Shown here in pieces: positions 1-6,271 of a stretch of 10,492 nt of DNA. The stretch comes from Bacteroidales bacterium UBA3824 (GTDB lineage: Bacteria; Bacteroidota; Bacteroidia; Bacteroidales; UBA3824), in NCBI GenBank assembly GCA_002393195.1, contig DGIK01000012.1, positions 1 to 10,492 on the forward strand, written 5' to 3'. The stretch's first letter is position 1, and every line of letters starts with the position of its first letter. Made by a program: the position numbers and the translations under genes. Under the pieces are notes generated by a model. The model had not been told where the DNA came from, made no database searches, and was given only the letters and a program-made list of their open reading frames with translations.

Positions 1-26
1 AAGACAAACTTTTTAACACCAAGAAA

Positions 27-1772
27 ATGAAACGAAAACATCTAATTTTTATGCTGTTGGCATTGCTTGGCATCACAACCTTCTCCCAAGGTTGTAGCAA
101 GGACGATGATGATGGCGGAACAGAAGTCGTCAATGGCGGCAGCAACAACAATGATGGCAAGACCACGAATGAGAATGACTCTAACAAAGGCGACAATACC
201 AGCACCAACAATGGTGACAATACTGGCACCAACAATGGTGGCGAGACCAAGACTGACCCCACCGCGCTTGACTGGAAGGTCGAATGGGACTACATCAGCG
301 ATGATTTTTTCCCAAGCTGGACTTATATGCAGTTGACGAACAAAAATATGGCTGATTACCCAGAGTGTGTAACCATCTCCATGCCAAAAGACTCAGAAGG
401 TGCACGTATAAAACTCACCGTTGAAGGCAACAAGTTTATGGATCAGACTGTGGTGGAGGAAACTGTTACTGCGGATATGATTAAGAAAGGAGATTTCTCG
501 CCAGATCTTAATTGGAAGGAAGATGCTCTTGTCAATGCCGGCGACCCTGGATTTTTCAATCTGAATGCCGTTCTCGAAATCAACGGTAAAGTTGTTAAGC
601 GATTCAATAAACAAGTTAACTATCGCAGCATTAATGAATGTGTTTTTGCTTGGGTAGGAACAGACGGAAGGAATTCAGATTTTAGGCCACTTTTCTCCAT
701 ATATGTCAATGAGGATAATCCAAACATAGATAAGATTCTGAAACAATGTCTTGCGCTTGGTAAAAATCGCCAGTTTATTGGAAATCAAGGAACGAAAGAT
801 GATGTTCTCAATCAGATGTGGTGGGTTTGGCAGTATTTTTCAATGCGTGGAACTAAATATAGTAGCATTACAACAAATTCGTCTAATAATGTAGTTGAAT
901 CGGCAGATGGTACAAAAATCTATAACCAATCCGTAAGATTTTTCGACCAATGCTACAATGAAAAAGGGGCAAACTGCGTTGACGGCAGTTGTATGTTGGC
1001 TTCCATATATCGGAAAATAGGGCTTGATGTAGCCTTGGTATTAGTTCCGAAACATTGTTTCTTGGCGGTTCGCCCCAATACCAATGATGTGAAAGGTCAG
1101 GAAGATGAAAATATTATTTTCTTGGAAACAACTCTTATGGATAATACTCAAATTAATGGTGTACAATATAATCCTAACAATGCTGATGATAATAGGAAAT
1201 TGTTTGATTTTGCAATTGACTATGCTGAGTATGAAGTCGAGGATAATGCTAACAAACACGGAATCGATGAAGTTAAAGGTGTATACATTGCTAATGCTCG
1301 TGCGCAGGGCTTTAAGCCTATCCAGCGCACACAAGCAATCAATGTTGAGGTACTTGACGCACCAATTGTACTTGATTTCACACCTTCGGTCGATAAAGTA
1401 AATTTCAATAAATCGGAGCATAAATATATTGGATATTACAGCAACGAGAACAACGCCTACGACAATACAGATTACAACTACCGTTACACAATCGGTTTCA
1501 CTTTGACTTATCCTAATGCAGAGTCTATACAAGAGACAGGGTTTATTATTGGCGATGCTTTATTTTTCAATTCTAATGGTGCCGAGGGACAGGGGTGTCT
1601 TAGGCGTTGGCAATATCCGCAAAATACTGCATCAAGCACAATGTATTATTATTCAAACAGTACGTCAGCAACTGTTTTCGTACAAGGATATTGCATTGAC
1701 AAATATGGAAAAGAGCATTGGTCTTCGAAGCAACAAGTCAACTGCGTTTACAGTACATTGGGAACTAAGTAA
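27..1772 (+). CDS. Surface lipoprotein with transglutaminase-like domain
   Basis: 581 residues. The N-terminus is a lipoprotein signal: basic MKRKH, a hydrophobic stretch, then the lipobox SQGC with Cys23. The Cys is followed by SKDDDDGG, which resembles the acidic export signal that sends Bacteroidota lipoproteins to the outer face of the outer membrane. Residues about 30-78 are a low-complexity Asn/Gly/Asp/Thr linker. Residues 80-300 are not recognised. A transglutaminase-like core is visible around 315-370. Cys317 sits 15 residues before Gly332 (IYRKIGL helix), as the catalytic Cys does in that fold. His343 (PKHCF) and Glu367 (FLETT) occupy the His and acid positions, with Glu in place of the usual Asp. 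The last 130 residues are Tyr/Asn-rich and look beta-structured. By family it could be a peptidase or crosslinking enzyme, or a binding protein on the same fold; the substrate is unknown. The start is preceded by A-rich sequence; its promoter lies outside the window. Confidence 0.72.
   Translation: MKRKHLIFMLLALLGITTFSQGCSKDDDDGGTEVVNGGSNNNDGKTTNENDSNKGDNTSTNNGDNTGTNNGGETKTDPTALDWKVEWDYISDDFFPSWTYMQLTNKNMADYPECVTISMPKDSEGARIKLTVEGNKFMDQTVVEETVTADMIKKGDFSPDLNWKEDALVNAGDPGFFNLNAVLEINGKVVKRFNKQVNYRSINECVFAWVGTDGRNSDFRPLFSIYVNEDNPNIDKILKQCLALGKNRQFIGNQGTKDDVLNQMWWVWQYFSMRGTKYSSITTNSSNNVVESADGTKIYNQSVRFFDQCYNEKGANCVDGSCMLASIYRKIGLDVALVLVPKHCFLAVRPNTNDVKGQEDENIIFLETTLMDNTQINGVQYNPNNADDNRKLFDFAIDYAEYEVEDNANKHGIDEVKGVYIANARAQGFKPIQRTQAINVEVLDAPIVLDFTPSVDKVNFNKSEHKYIGYYSNENNAYDNTDYNYRYTIGFTLTYPNAESIQETGFIIGDALFFNSNGAEGQGCLRRWQYPQNTASSTMYYYSNSTSATVFVQGYCIDKYGKEHWSSKQQVNCVYSTLGTK
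192..239 (+). repeat. Two tandem 24-bp repeats in the lipoprotein linker
   Basis: Two adjacent 24-bp units (192-215 and 216-239) differ at two positions. In frame they encode the octapeptide D-N-T-S/G-T-N-N-G twice. They fall in the flexible linker between the lipidated Cys and the folded part, so unit number can change without a frameshift and would alter tether length. Confidence 0.8.
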
Positions 1773-1793
1773 TTGCAATCTCTGACTTCCTCT

Positions 1794-1845
1794 AAAAAAA
1801 CTGCCCACAAAATCCGTTTTTTGAATTTTGTGGGCAGTTTTTTTT
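1794..1845. terminator. Bidirectional terminator hairpin
   Basis: A perfect 13-bp stem (1801-1813 with 1825-1837, core CTGCCCACAAAAT) closes an 11-nt loop. It is flanked by seven A on the left and eight T on the right, so it reads as an intrinsic terminator on both strands. It lies between the stop codons of two convergent genes (lipoprotein at 1772, ATPase at 1862) and would end both transcripts. Confidence 0.9.
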
Positions 1846-1861
1846 AGTAAAAGAAGACGGC

Positions 1862-3184
1862 TTATCCAATCATATCCTCCATCGTCAGCACTCCGATATG
1901 CACGGTCGTTTTTCGCAATTCGGGGGTTTGGGCGAGCATATTGTCAACCTTTTCGCGCAATAAATCCTCCTTGTAGCGGGATTCCTGTTTTTTGAGTTCA
2001 TAGACCCACGTCTCTTTTTTGAGCGGGTCGATGACGATGAGGTCAATCTCGTTTGTGCCTTTTCTGTCCCACCATTTGCCGACGATGTAACGGCCTTGCT
2101 CCTGAAATTTTTGCATGAAAAAGCGTTCCATCATCAACCCCGACACTGTGTCGTAATCCCGCGCAATGATTTCAGCAAGCGCGTTGAGAGCCTTGTTTTC
2201 AACGAGAGACTGATATTTATAAAAAAATCTAAACCAAAATGTTAGGAAACTGTCATTGAGCGCGTAACGCACCTTTTTGCTGTTTGGCTTGGCGTATATT
2301 GGCAGCGATTTTGTGATTATCTTGTAGTAATCCTCCAATTTCACAAGGTACGCGCCGAGGTTGCTGTTGCCGAGTTCCGCCTCAATTTCCGCACGTGTTT
2401 TCATGCCTGACGCAATGCACGTGAGTATGGAAAAATAGGTGATGTAATCCGTTCCAAACTCCTCAATCAGAATGTTTTTGCCCTCGTTAATAAAAGGAGA
2501 ATTTTCTTCCGTGAGGGCGGCGAGCATCTTGTTTCGGCTGGTCTTGCCCTTGTCCAAAAGCAACGAAACATACCACGGCACGCCGCCGGTGATGCTATAA
2601 AGTGCAAGCAAATCTTCGGGTGTGCAATCTGGGTTGAAATCCGCAAGTATCTGCCTCAAAACATCGGTGGAAAACGGTTGGAGGGTCATCTGTTGGTCTG
2701 CACGACCGAAAAGCGGCTCTTCATAATCCTCAAAAATCTTCTTCATCAATGTAAACACCGAACCGCTGATTATCAAGTTGATATGGCTATCACGTTTATA
2801 CAAATCCCAATCGCGTTGAATGTCGCCAAAAACCGTTGGATTTACCTTTGCGAAGTTTTGAAACTCGTCGATAATAAGCGTAAAAGGGCGGTCTTTCGAC
2901 AGTTGCAACACATACCTGAAAATGTCGGAAAAATTGTTGGGCTGCCCCAAGACAGGCACACCAAGTTTGTCCTGAATTTCGCGCACGTAATCGCGGCACA
3001 GCAACGCCTCAGCTTTTTTGCCGACAAAAAAATACAGCACCGTTTCGTCGCCGCAATGCAGCGAAAGTTCCGTCTTGCCGATGCGCCTGCGCCCCATCAA
3101 CACAGTCATTCTCGCCTCGGATTTGCTCTGCCGAAGCACTTCCAACAATGCCTGTTGCTCCTTGTCCCTGTCGTAAAACTTCAT
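1862..3184 (-). CDS. AAA-type ATPase with C-terminal DUF234 / PD-(D/E)XK-like domain
   Basis: 440 residues from ATG at 3184. Walker A is GRRRIGKT (31-38), Walker B is LIIDEF (103-108), a sensor-like strand LIISGS lies at 137-142, and GRADQQ (160-165) may hold an arginine finger. A helical lid and a winged-helix-like region follow (about 170-310). The C-terminus (about 315-440) has the layout of a restriction-endonuclease-like fold: Glu379-x-Asp381 in TNEIDLIV, then Glu396-Leu-Lys398 in VYELKK. This order matches the ATPase_2 plus DUF234 family, widespread in bacteria and archaea and of unsettled function. Whether it cuts nucleic acid is not shown. A longer in-frame start at 3262 exists, but that codon lies in the promoter, so 3184 is preferred. 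It is convergent with the surface lipoprotein and divergent from the propeller lipoprotein, and therefore probably transcribed alone. Confidence 0.85.
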   Translation of the reverse strand: MKFYDRDKEQQALLEVLRQSKSEARMTVLMGRRRIGKTELSLHCGDETVLYFFVGKKAEALLCRDYVREIQDKLGVPVLGQPNNFSDIFRYVLQLSKDRPFTLIIDEFQNFAKVNPTVFGDIQRDWDLYKRDSHINLIISGSVFTLMKKIFEDYEEPLFGRADQQMTLQPFSTDVLRQILADFNPDCTPEDLLALYSITGGVPWYVSLLLDKGKTSRNKMLAALTEENSPFINEGKNILIEEFGTDYITYFSILTCIASGMKTRAEIEAELGNSNLGAYLVKLEDYYKIITKSLPIYAKPNSKKVRYALNDSFLTFWFRFFYKYQSLVENKALNALAEIIARDYDTVSGLMMERFFMQKFQEQGRYIVGKWWDRKGTNEIDLIVIDPLKKETWVYELKKQESRYKEDLLREKVDNMLAQTPELRKTTVHIGVLTMEDMIG

Positions 3185-3195
3185 AATCAAAAAAT

Positions 3196-3225
3196 AGTAA
3201 TGGTGATTACAGTAATGGCTATTAC
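3196..3225. promoter_or_regulatory. Tandem GTAAT-N4-ATTAC dyads, possible operator
   Basis: Two adjacent 15-bp units (3196-3210 and 3211-3225) match at 13 of 15 positions. Each contains a perfect dyad with arms GTAAT and ATTAC around a 4-bp spacer that begins GG (GGTG, then GGCT). They lie just downstream of the predicted transcription start of the ATPase gene and upstream of its ATG, where a bound repressor would block transcription. The binding protein is unknown. Confidence 0.5.
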
Positions 3226-3232
3226 TTTTCGG

Positions 3233-3263
3233 CAAAGGTACAAAGAATGCAGTAATCGACAAA
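3233..3263 (-). promoter_or_regulatory. Bacteroidota-type promoter for the ATPase gene
   Basis: Read on the minus strand, TTTG (3263-3260) and TACCTTTG (3240-3233) are separated by 19 nt, matching the Bacteroidota housekeeping consensus TTTG / TAnnTTTG. The predicted start of transcription is near 3228, giving a leader of about 44 nt before the ATG at 3184. Confidence 0.75.
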
Positions 3264-3281
3264 AAAATTTCAAGGCTTTTT

Positions 3282-3312
3282 TTTGCAAATCAAAAAATAA
3301 TGCCGACTTTTG
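3282..3312 (+). promoter_or_regulatory. Probable promoter for the propeller lipoprotein
   Basis: TTTG (3282-3285) and GACTTTTG (3305-3312) are separated by 19 nt. The second element differs from TAnnTTTG at its first base only. Transcription would begin near 3317, which rules out an in-frame upstream start at 3300 and supports the ATG at 3360. It lies back to back with the ATPase promoter. Confidence 0.55.
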
Positions 3313-3359
3313 CAGTAGGAATCCAGTCGAAACGACTTGTTAAAATAAAAAAATATAAA

Positions 3360-4364
3360 ATGAAACGAAACTTTTTGACAATCATACAGTTGGCTGTGAT
3401 GGGCATCGCAATATCAACAATGTCGTGCCGCAATGCCAACACTCAATCGGGCGACGCCAACGCTCAGAAAAACGACTCTTTCGAAGTAGCCCAAGTGAAC
3501 CAAGACCCCAACGTCCCGCAACTCGAACTCCTCCACCCAAAAAGCATCTATATGCTCGGCAAAAATGATTGTGAGGTTTCGTCCAAACAATTCGACCTCA
3601 GCGGTTTTGCGCTCTACAACGGCAAAAAAATCTGCATCGCCGACAAGGCTTGGACAACCGACATCTATTACTTCGACACAACGTCAACAGGCGAATTCCT
3701 GTTGAGCCTGTGTTCAAAAGGCCCCGCCTACAAGACCAAGGACTGCGACATTGAGGCTGTCGATACCTACAAAGGTCGCCTTGTAGTCTCCGAGGAAATC
3801 AACAACATTATATATATGCAGAACGAAAGCGGCGCGTTTGAAATCCTGCCAGCCGACTTCTCAAAGGTTGAATCCGACCTCTCAAAATGGGGCGCATCCA
3901 ACGCTGGCATCGAGGGCTTTGCCGTTGATAGCGAAAACAATACAATCTACTTCGCAAAGGAGCGCGACCCTCGCCGACTGTTTTCCTACGACATCATCAA
4001 AAACGAGTTTCACACCGACTTTGACGACGTTGTGAAGGGCGACGACGGCAATATTTCAGACATGAAATTCGTCGGAGGCTACCTCTATTACCTCGACCGC
4101 GCCGAGTGCCTTGTGGTGCGTCTTGACGTGAAAACCAAGGAGAAAACCCAATATTCGTTCCGCCGCTACTCCAACAACGGCAAGGAGCACATCTACACCG
4201 CAAAATTTGGAATGGCTGAGGCTCTCCTCATCACCGACGACGCTATTTTCATTGGCATGGACAACAACAACGCCCCCGTCTCAAAATACGGCGAGGAACT
4301 CGGACTGAAAGCCGGCAGCAAGTTGCCATCGATTTTCGTTTTCAAACGTCCGGAAGGTTTCTGA
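3360..4364 (+). CDS. Lipoprotein, SdiA-regulated / phytase-esterase-like beta-propeller
   Basis: 334 residues. The start MKRNFLTIIQ is followed by a hydrophobic stretch and the lipobox TMSC with Cys23. No acidic run follows the Cys, so it may stay on the periplasmic side of a membrane. Residues 55-334 are short beta-strand repeats typical of a propeller. The recognisable signatures are DIEAVD (130-135) with LVVSEE (141-146), NAGIEGFAVD (181-190) with IYFAKERDPRRLFSYD (196-211), SDMKFVGGYLYYLD (233-246), and GMAEALLITDDAIFIG (284-299). The D/G-x-E-G/A-x-x-D blade pattern followed by a 'KERDPR' strand is characteristic of SdiA-regulated (YjiK-like) and esterase-like-phytase propellers. The reaction or ligand is unknown. 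It ends 2 bp from the convergent SirB1-like gene, with no terminator between them. Confidence 0.65.
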   Translation: MKRNFLTIIQLAVMGIAISTMSCRNANTQSGDANAQKNDSFEVAQVNQDPNVPQLELLHPKSIYMLGKNDCEVSSKQFDLSGFALYNGKKICIADKAWTTDIYYFDTTSTGEFLLSLCSKGPAYKTKDCDIEAVDTYKGRLVVSEEINNIIYMQNESGAFEILPADFSKVESDLSKWGASNAGIEGFAVDSENNTIYFAKERDPRRLFSYDIIKNEFHTDFDDVVKGDDGNISDMKFVGGYLYYLDRAECLVVRLDVKTKEKTQYSFRRYSNNGKEHIYTAKFGMAEALLITDDAIFIGMDNNNAPVSKYGEELGLKAGSKLPSIFVFKRPEGF

Positions 4365-4366
4365 CC

Positions 4367-5248
4367 CTACTCCCAGTCAATCACCTTGTTCAACGGCTCG
4401 CCGAGGGTGTTCAACGCCTTCAGCGCAATGTCGGAATGTCGGGCGTCGTTCTTGGTGCGGTAAGATAGTTCGAGGCGGCAGAGGAGGCGTTTGACGATGG
4501 TGAGAGCGTCGCACGGCGAATAAAACTGTTGTTCGGGCTTCAATTTAATTTCCTGGAGGAAACGGTCGATTTCGGATTTTTCAAACATCACACCCATAGA
4601 CATAGGATTGATGTAGAACGAGGCGCGACGCTGGTCTTCAGAATATGCAAGGATGAAATTTTTTGGAAGGTTGACTCCATACACGGGCATCCCCAGCTCG
4701 TCCGCCAATATCATGTAAATCAGCGCAAGCGACACCGGGTTGCCAACCTTGTTAAGCATCACCTTATAAGGTATGCAGTTTTGAGGATTGTAATAATCAT
4801 TATTAGTGACGGGACGGAAGCCCATCTGATTGAAAAACACATTGTTAAACATCCTCACCTGTTCCAACGGCGTGAAATTGGCGGGATTGTATGCTGGAAA
4901 CATCGCCTTGAATGAATCAAGCCCGTCATCAAAAACCTCTCGGTCGAGCGTGAAATCATCCAAACGCGACACAAGCCACGCAATTTGCCTGAGGTCATCA
5001 GGCTTTGATGTCCATTGCTCAATCTGTGAGACCACAAGATTATTCTGCAACATCGGCACCAAAGCCTCAAACCTCGACATAAGGAGAGCGCCGCCGTCGC
5101 CGGTCGCCTTCGCGTCCTGCCACGCCTTAGTGAGGTCAGGAAGAATATTGGCGCCTTCAGCCAAAATCTTTTTCCTGACCGCCTTATAGACTATCCTGTC
5201 GGGGTCGTCCAGCAACCTTATCAGTGCTTCTGTCTCCTTCTGTGTCAT
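4367..5248 (-). CDS. SirB1-like protein, degenerate transglutaminase core
   Basis: 293 residues. After a helical N-terminus (1-80), the segment from about 85 to 240 matches the SirB1 / Transglut_core2 family. It contains the LEQVRMFNNVFFNQMGF helix (128-144), GNPVSLALIYMILADELGMPVYGVNLPKNF (169-198, with G169, P171, S173, G186 and P195 as landmarks), and a later strand with FYINP. In true transglutaminases the first motif carries the nucleophilic Cys; here it is GNPVS, as is usual for this family. Family members often have His after P-x; here that position is Asn197. The protein is therefore probably not a protease and may act by binding. The helical C-terminus (245-280) resembles the tetratricopeptide-like tail of SirB1 proteins. 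The start lies 4 nt after the stop of the upstream phosphorylase gene, so the two are very likely co-transcribed. Confidence 0.75.
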   Translation of the reverse strand: MTQKETEALIRLLDDPDRIVYKAVRKKILAEGANILPDLTKAWQDAKATGDGGALLMSRFEALVPMLQNNLVVSQIEQWTSKPDDLRQIAWLVSRLDDFTLDREVFDDGLDSFKAMFPAYNPANFTPLEQVRMFNNVFFNQMGFRPVTNNDYYNPQNCIPYKVMLNKVGNPVSLALIYMILADELGMPVYGVNLPKNFILAYSEDQRRASFYINPMSMGVMFEKSEIDRFLQEIKLKPEQQFYSPCDALTIVKRLLCRLELSYRTKNDARHSDIALKALNTLGEPLNKVIDWE

Positions 5249-5252
5249 TTTT

Positions 5253-6122
5253 TTATTGTGTCAAGATGTTTACGACATCGCTCACGAGGTCGGGCATTGC
5301 GCTGCGGTAGTTCGGCGCAAACTCGAAACAACGCCTGTTTGCAATAACGAGGCAAACCGTCGCCGTATTGTGTCCGAGGAGCTGACCGAGGCCATTGATG
5401 GCGGACGACTCCATTTCGTAGTTGTTGATTTTCATGCCCTTATACTCGAACGCTTCAAGTTTGATGTTAATGTCTGGGTCGATGATTGGAAGCCTTACCT
5501 CCCTGCCCTGAGGACCATAGAAACCAGGGGCGGAAAGCGTGATGCCTGCGCGGTATTTTGAGAGTTTCTTCACCAATTCCGGCGACGACGGCACAAAATA
5601 CGGCACGGCGAGTTTGGCGTTGCGGCTTGTGAACTTTATGAACTTTTCTTCGAGTTCGAGGTCACACACCTTGTCCCTGTCGGCGTAGAAATTGAGAAGG
5701 CCGTCCAAACCGCCCGCAATAGCCGTCAAAACAGGAGAGCCGGTCGGAATGTCGGGCTGCAAAGAGCCGCAAGTGCCTATCCTGACGAGATTTAACGCCT
5801 TATGCTCAGGCTTAACCATACGTGTCTCAAAGTCGATGTTTGCAAGCGCGTCGAGTTCGGTAAGCACAATATCGATGTTGTCAGTACCGATACCAGTCGA
5901 AAGGACGCTGATGCGCTTTCCATTTTTTGTGCCGGTGATGGTGCGGAACTCGCGGTTGTGCTTTACAATTTCCTTTGTGTCAAAGTTTTCCGCAACGATG
6001 TCCACGCGGTCCTGGTCGCCCACGAGTATCACATTCTCCGCCAATTCTTCCGGCTGGAGGTGCAAGTGGAAAATCGAACCGTCGTCATTCAACATCAGTT
6101 CTGAATCTGCAATGGGTTTCAT
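5253..6122 (-). CDS. Nucleoside phosphorylase, uridine phosphorylase type
   Basis: 289 residues. The enzyme is predicted to split a nucleoside with phosphate, giving the free base and (deoxy)ribose 1-phosphate, in cytoplasmic nucleoside salvage. The PNP/UDP fold is read throughout: phosphate-binding VGDQDR (34-39), REF (57-59), STGIG (75-79), RIGTCGS (114-120) with Arg114 and Thr117, a GPQGREVR segment (203-210) at the base-binding Gln/Arg position of uridine phosphorylases, and the sugar-binding NYEMES (234-239). Length is near that of the Bacteroidota members and slightly longer than E. coli Udp. Uridine preference is inferred from the Gln205/Arg207 pair and is less certain than the family. 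The ATG at 6122 is chosen because a longer in-frame start at 6176 would sit upstream of the -7 element. It is the first gene of an operon with the SirB1-like gene. Confidence 0.85.
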   Translation of the reverse strand: MKPIADSELMLNDDGSIFHLHLQPEELAENVILVGDQDRVDIVAENFDTKEIVKHNREFRTITGTKNGKRISVLSTGIGTDNIDIVLTELDALANIDFETRMVKPEHKALNLVRIGTCGSLQPDIPTGSPVLTAIAGGLDGLLNFYADRDKVCDLELEEKFIKFTSRNAKLAVPYFVPSSPELVKKLSKYRAGITLSAPGFYGPQGREVRLPIIDPDINIKLEAFEYKGMKINNYEMESSAINGLGQLLGHNTATVCLVIANRRCFEFAPNYRSAMPDLVSDVVNILTQ

Positions 6123-6165
6123 AGTATTTCGATTGTTGTTATTAATGTATGTGTTTTCTTCGTTG

Positions 6166-6196
6166 CAAATGTACAATCATTTTATTCAAAAACAAA
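6166..6196 (-). promoter_or_regulatory. Bacteroidota-type promoter for the phosphorylase operon
   Basis: On the minus strand, TTTG (6196-6193) lies 19 nt before TACATTTG (6173-6166), a full match to TTTG / TAnnTTTG. The predicted transcription start near 6161 leaves a leader of about 39 nt before the ATG at 6122. Confidence 0.8.
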
Positions 6197-6215
6197 AATT
6201 TTTTTGCCCAAAACA

Positions 6216-6246
6216 TTCGGCATTTCCGAAAAAATAACCATATTTG
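6216..6246 (+). promoter_or_regulatory. Weak promoter with adjacent dyad ahead of the TPR-CHAT gene
   Basis: CATATTTG (6239-6246) is one base away from TAnnTTTG and lies 25 nt before the ATG at 6272. No TTTG is found at the expected distance. That place is instead occupied by a dyad, TTCGG-CATTT-CCGAA (6216-6230). This could mean an activator-dependent promoter, but the dyad is short enough to arise by chance. Confidence 0.35.
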
Positions 6247-6271
6247 CAGACAAATTAAACACCAATCAAAA

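Noticed and set aside
1041..1532. Antisense open frame of 163 codons inside the surface lipoprotein gene
   Set aside because: It lies opposite a well-supported coding region with signal peptide and domain motifs. Its translation is Ile/Val-rich without family features, as expected for a complementary frame of AT-rich coding DNA.
3185..3262. A 26-residue N-terminal extension of the ATPase starting at 3262
   Set aside because: The extension would begin within the -33 element of a good promoter and read through the operator-like dyads. The family normally starts close to the MKFYDRDKEQ segment.
27..4364. A polysaccharide-utilisation locus around the two lipoproteins
   Set aside because: No SusC/SusD pair, glycoside hydrolase or hybrid two-component sensor is present. 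The two lipoproteins are separated by an opposite-strand ATPase gene.
6149..6271. A 41-residue N-terminal extension of the TPR-CHAT protein
   Set aside because: It overlaps the divergent promoters and would bury the signal peptide. The start at 6272 gives a normal signal sequence and A-rich leader.
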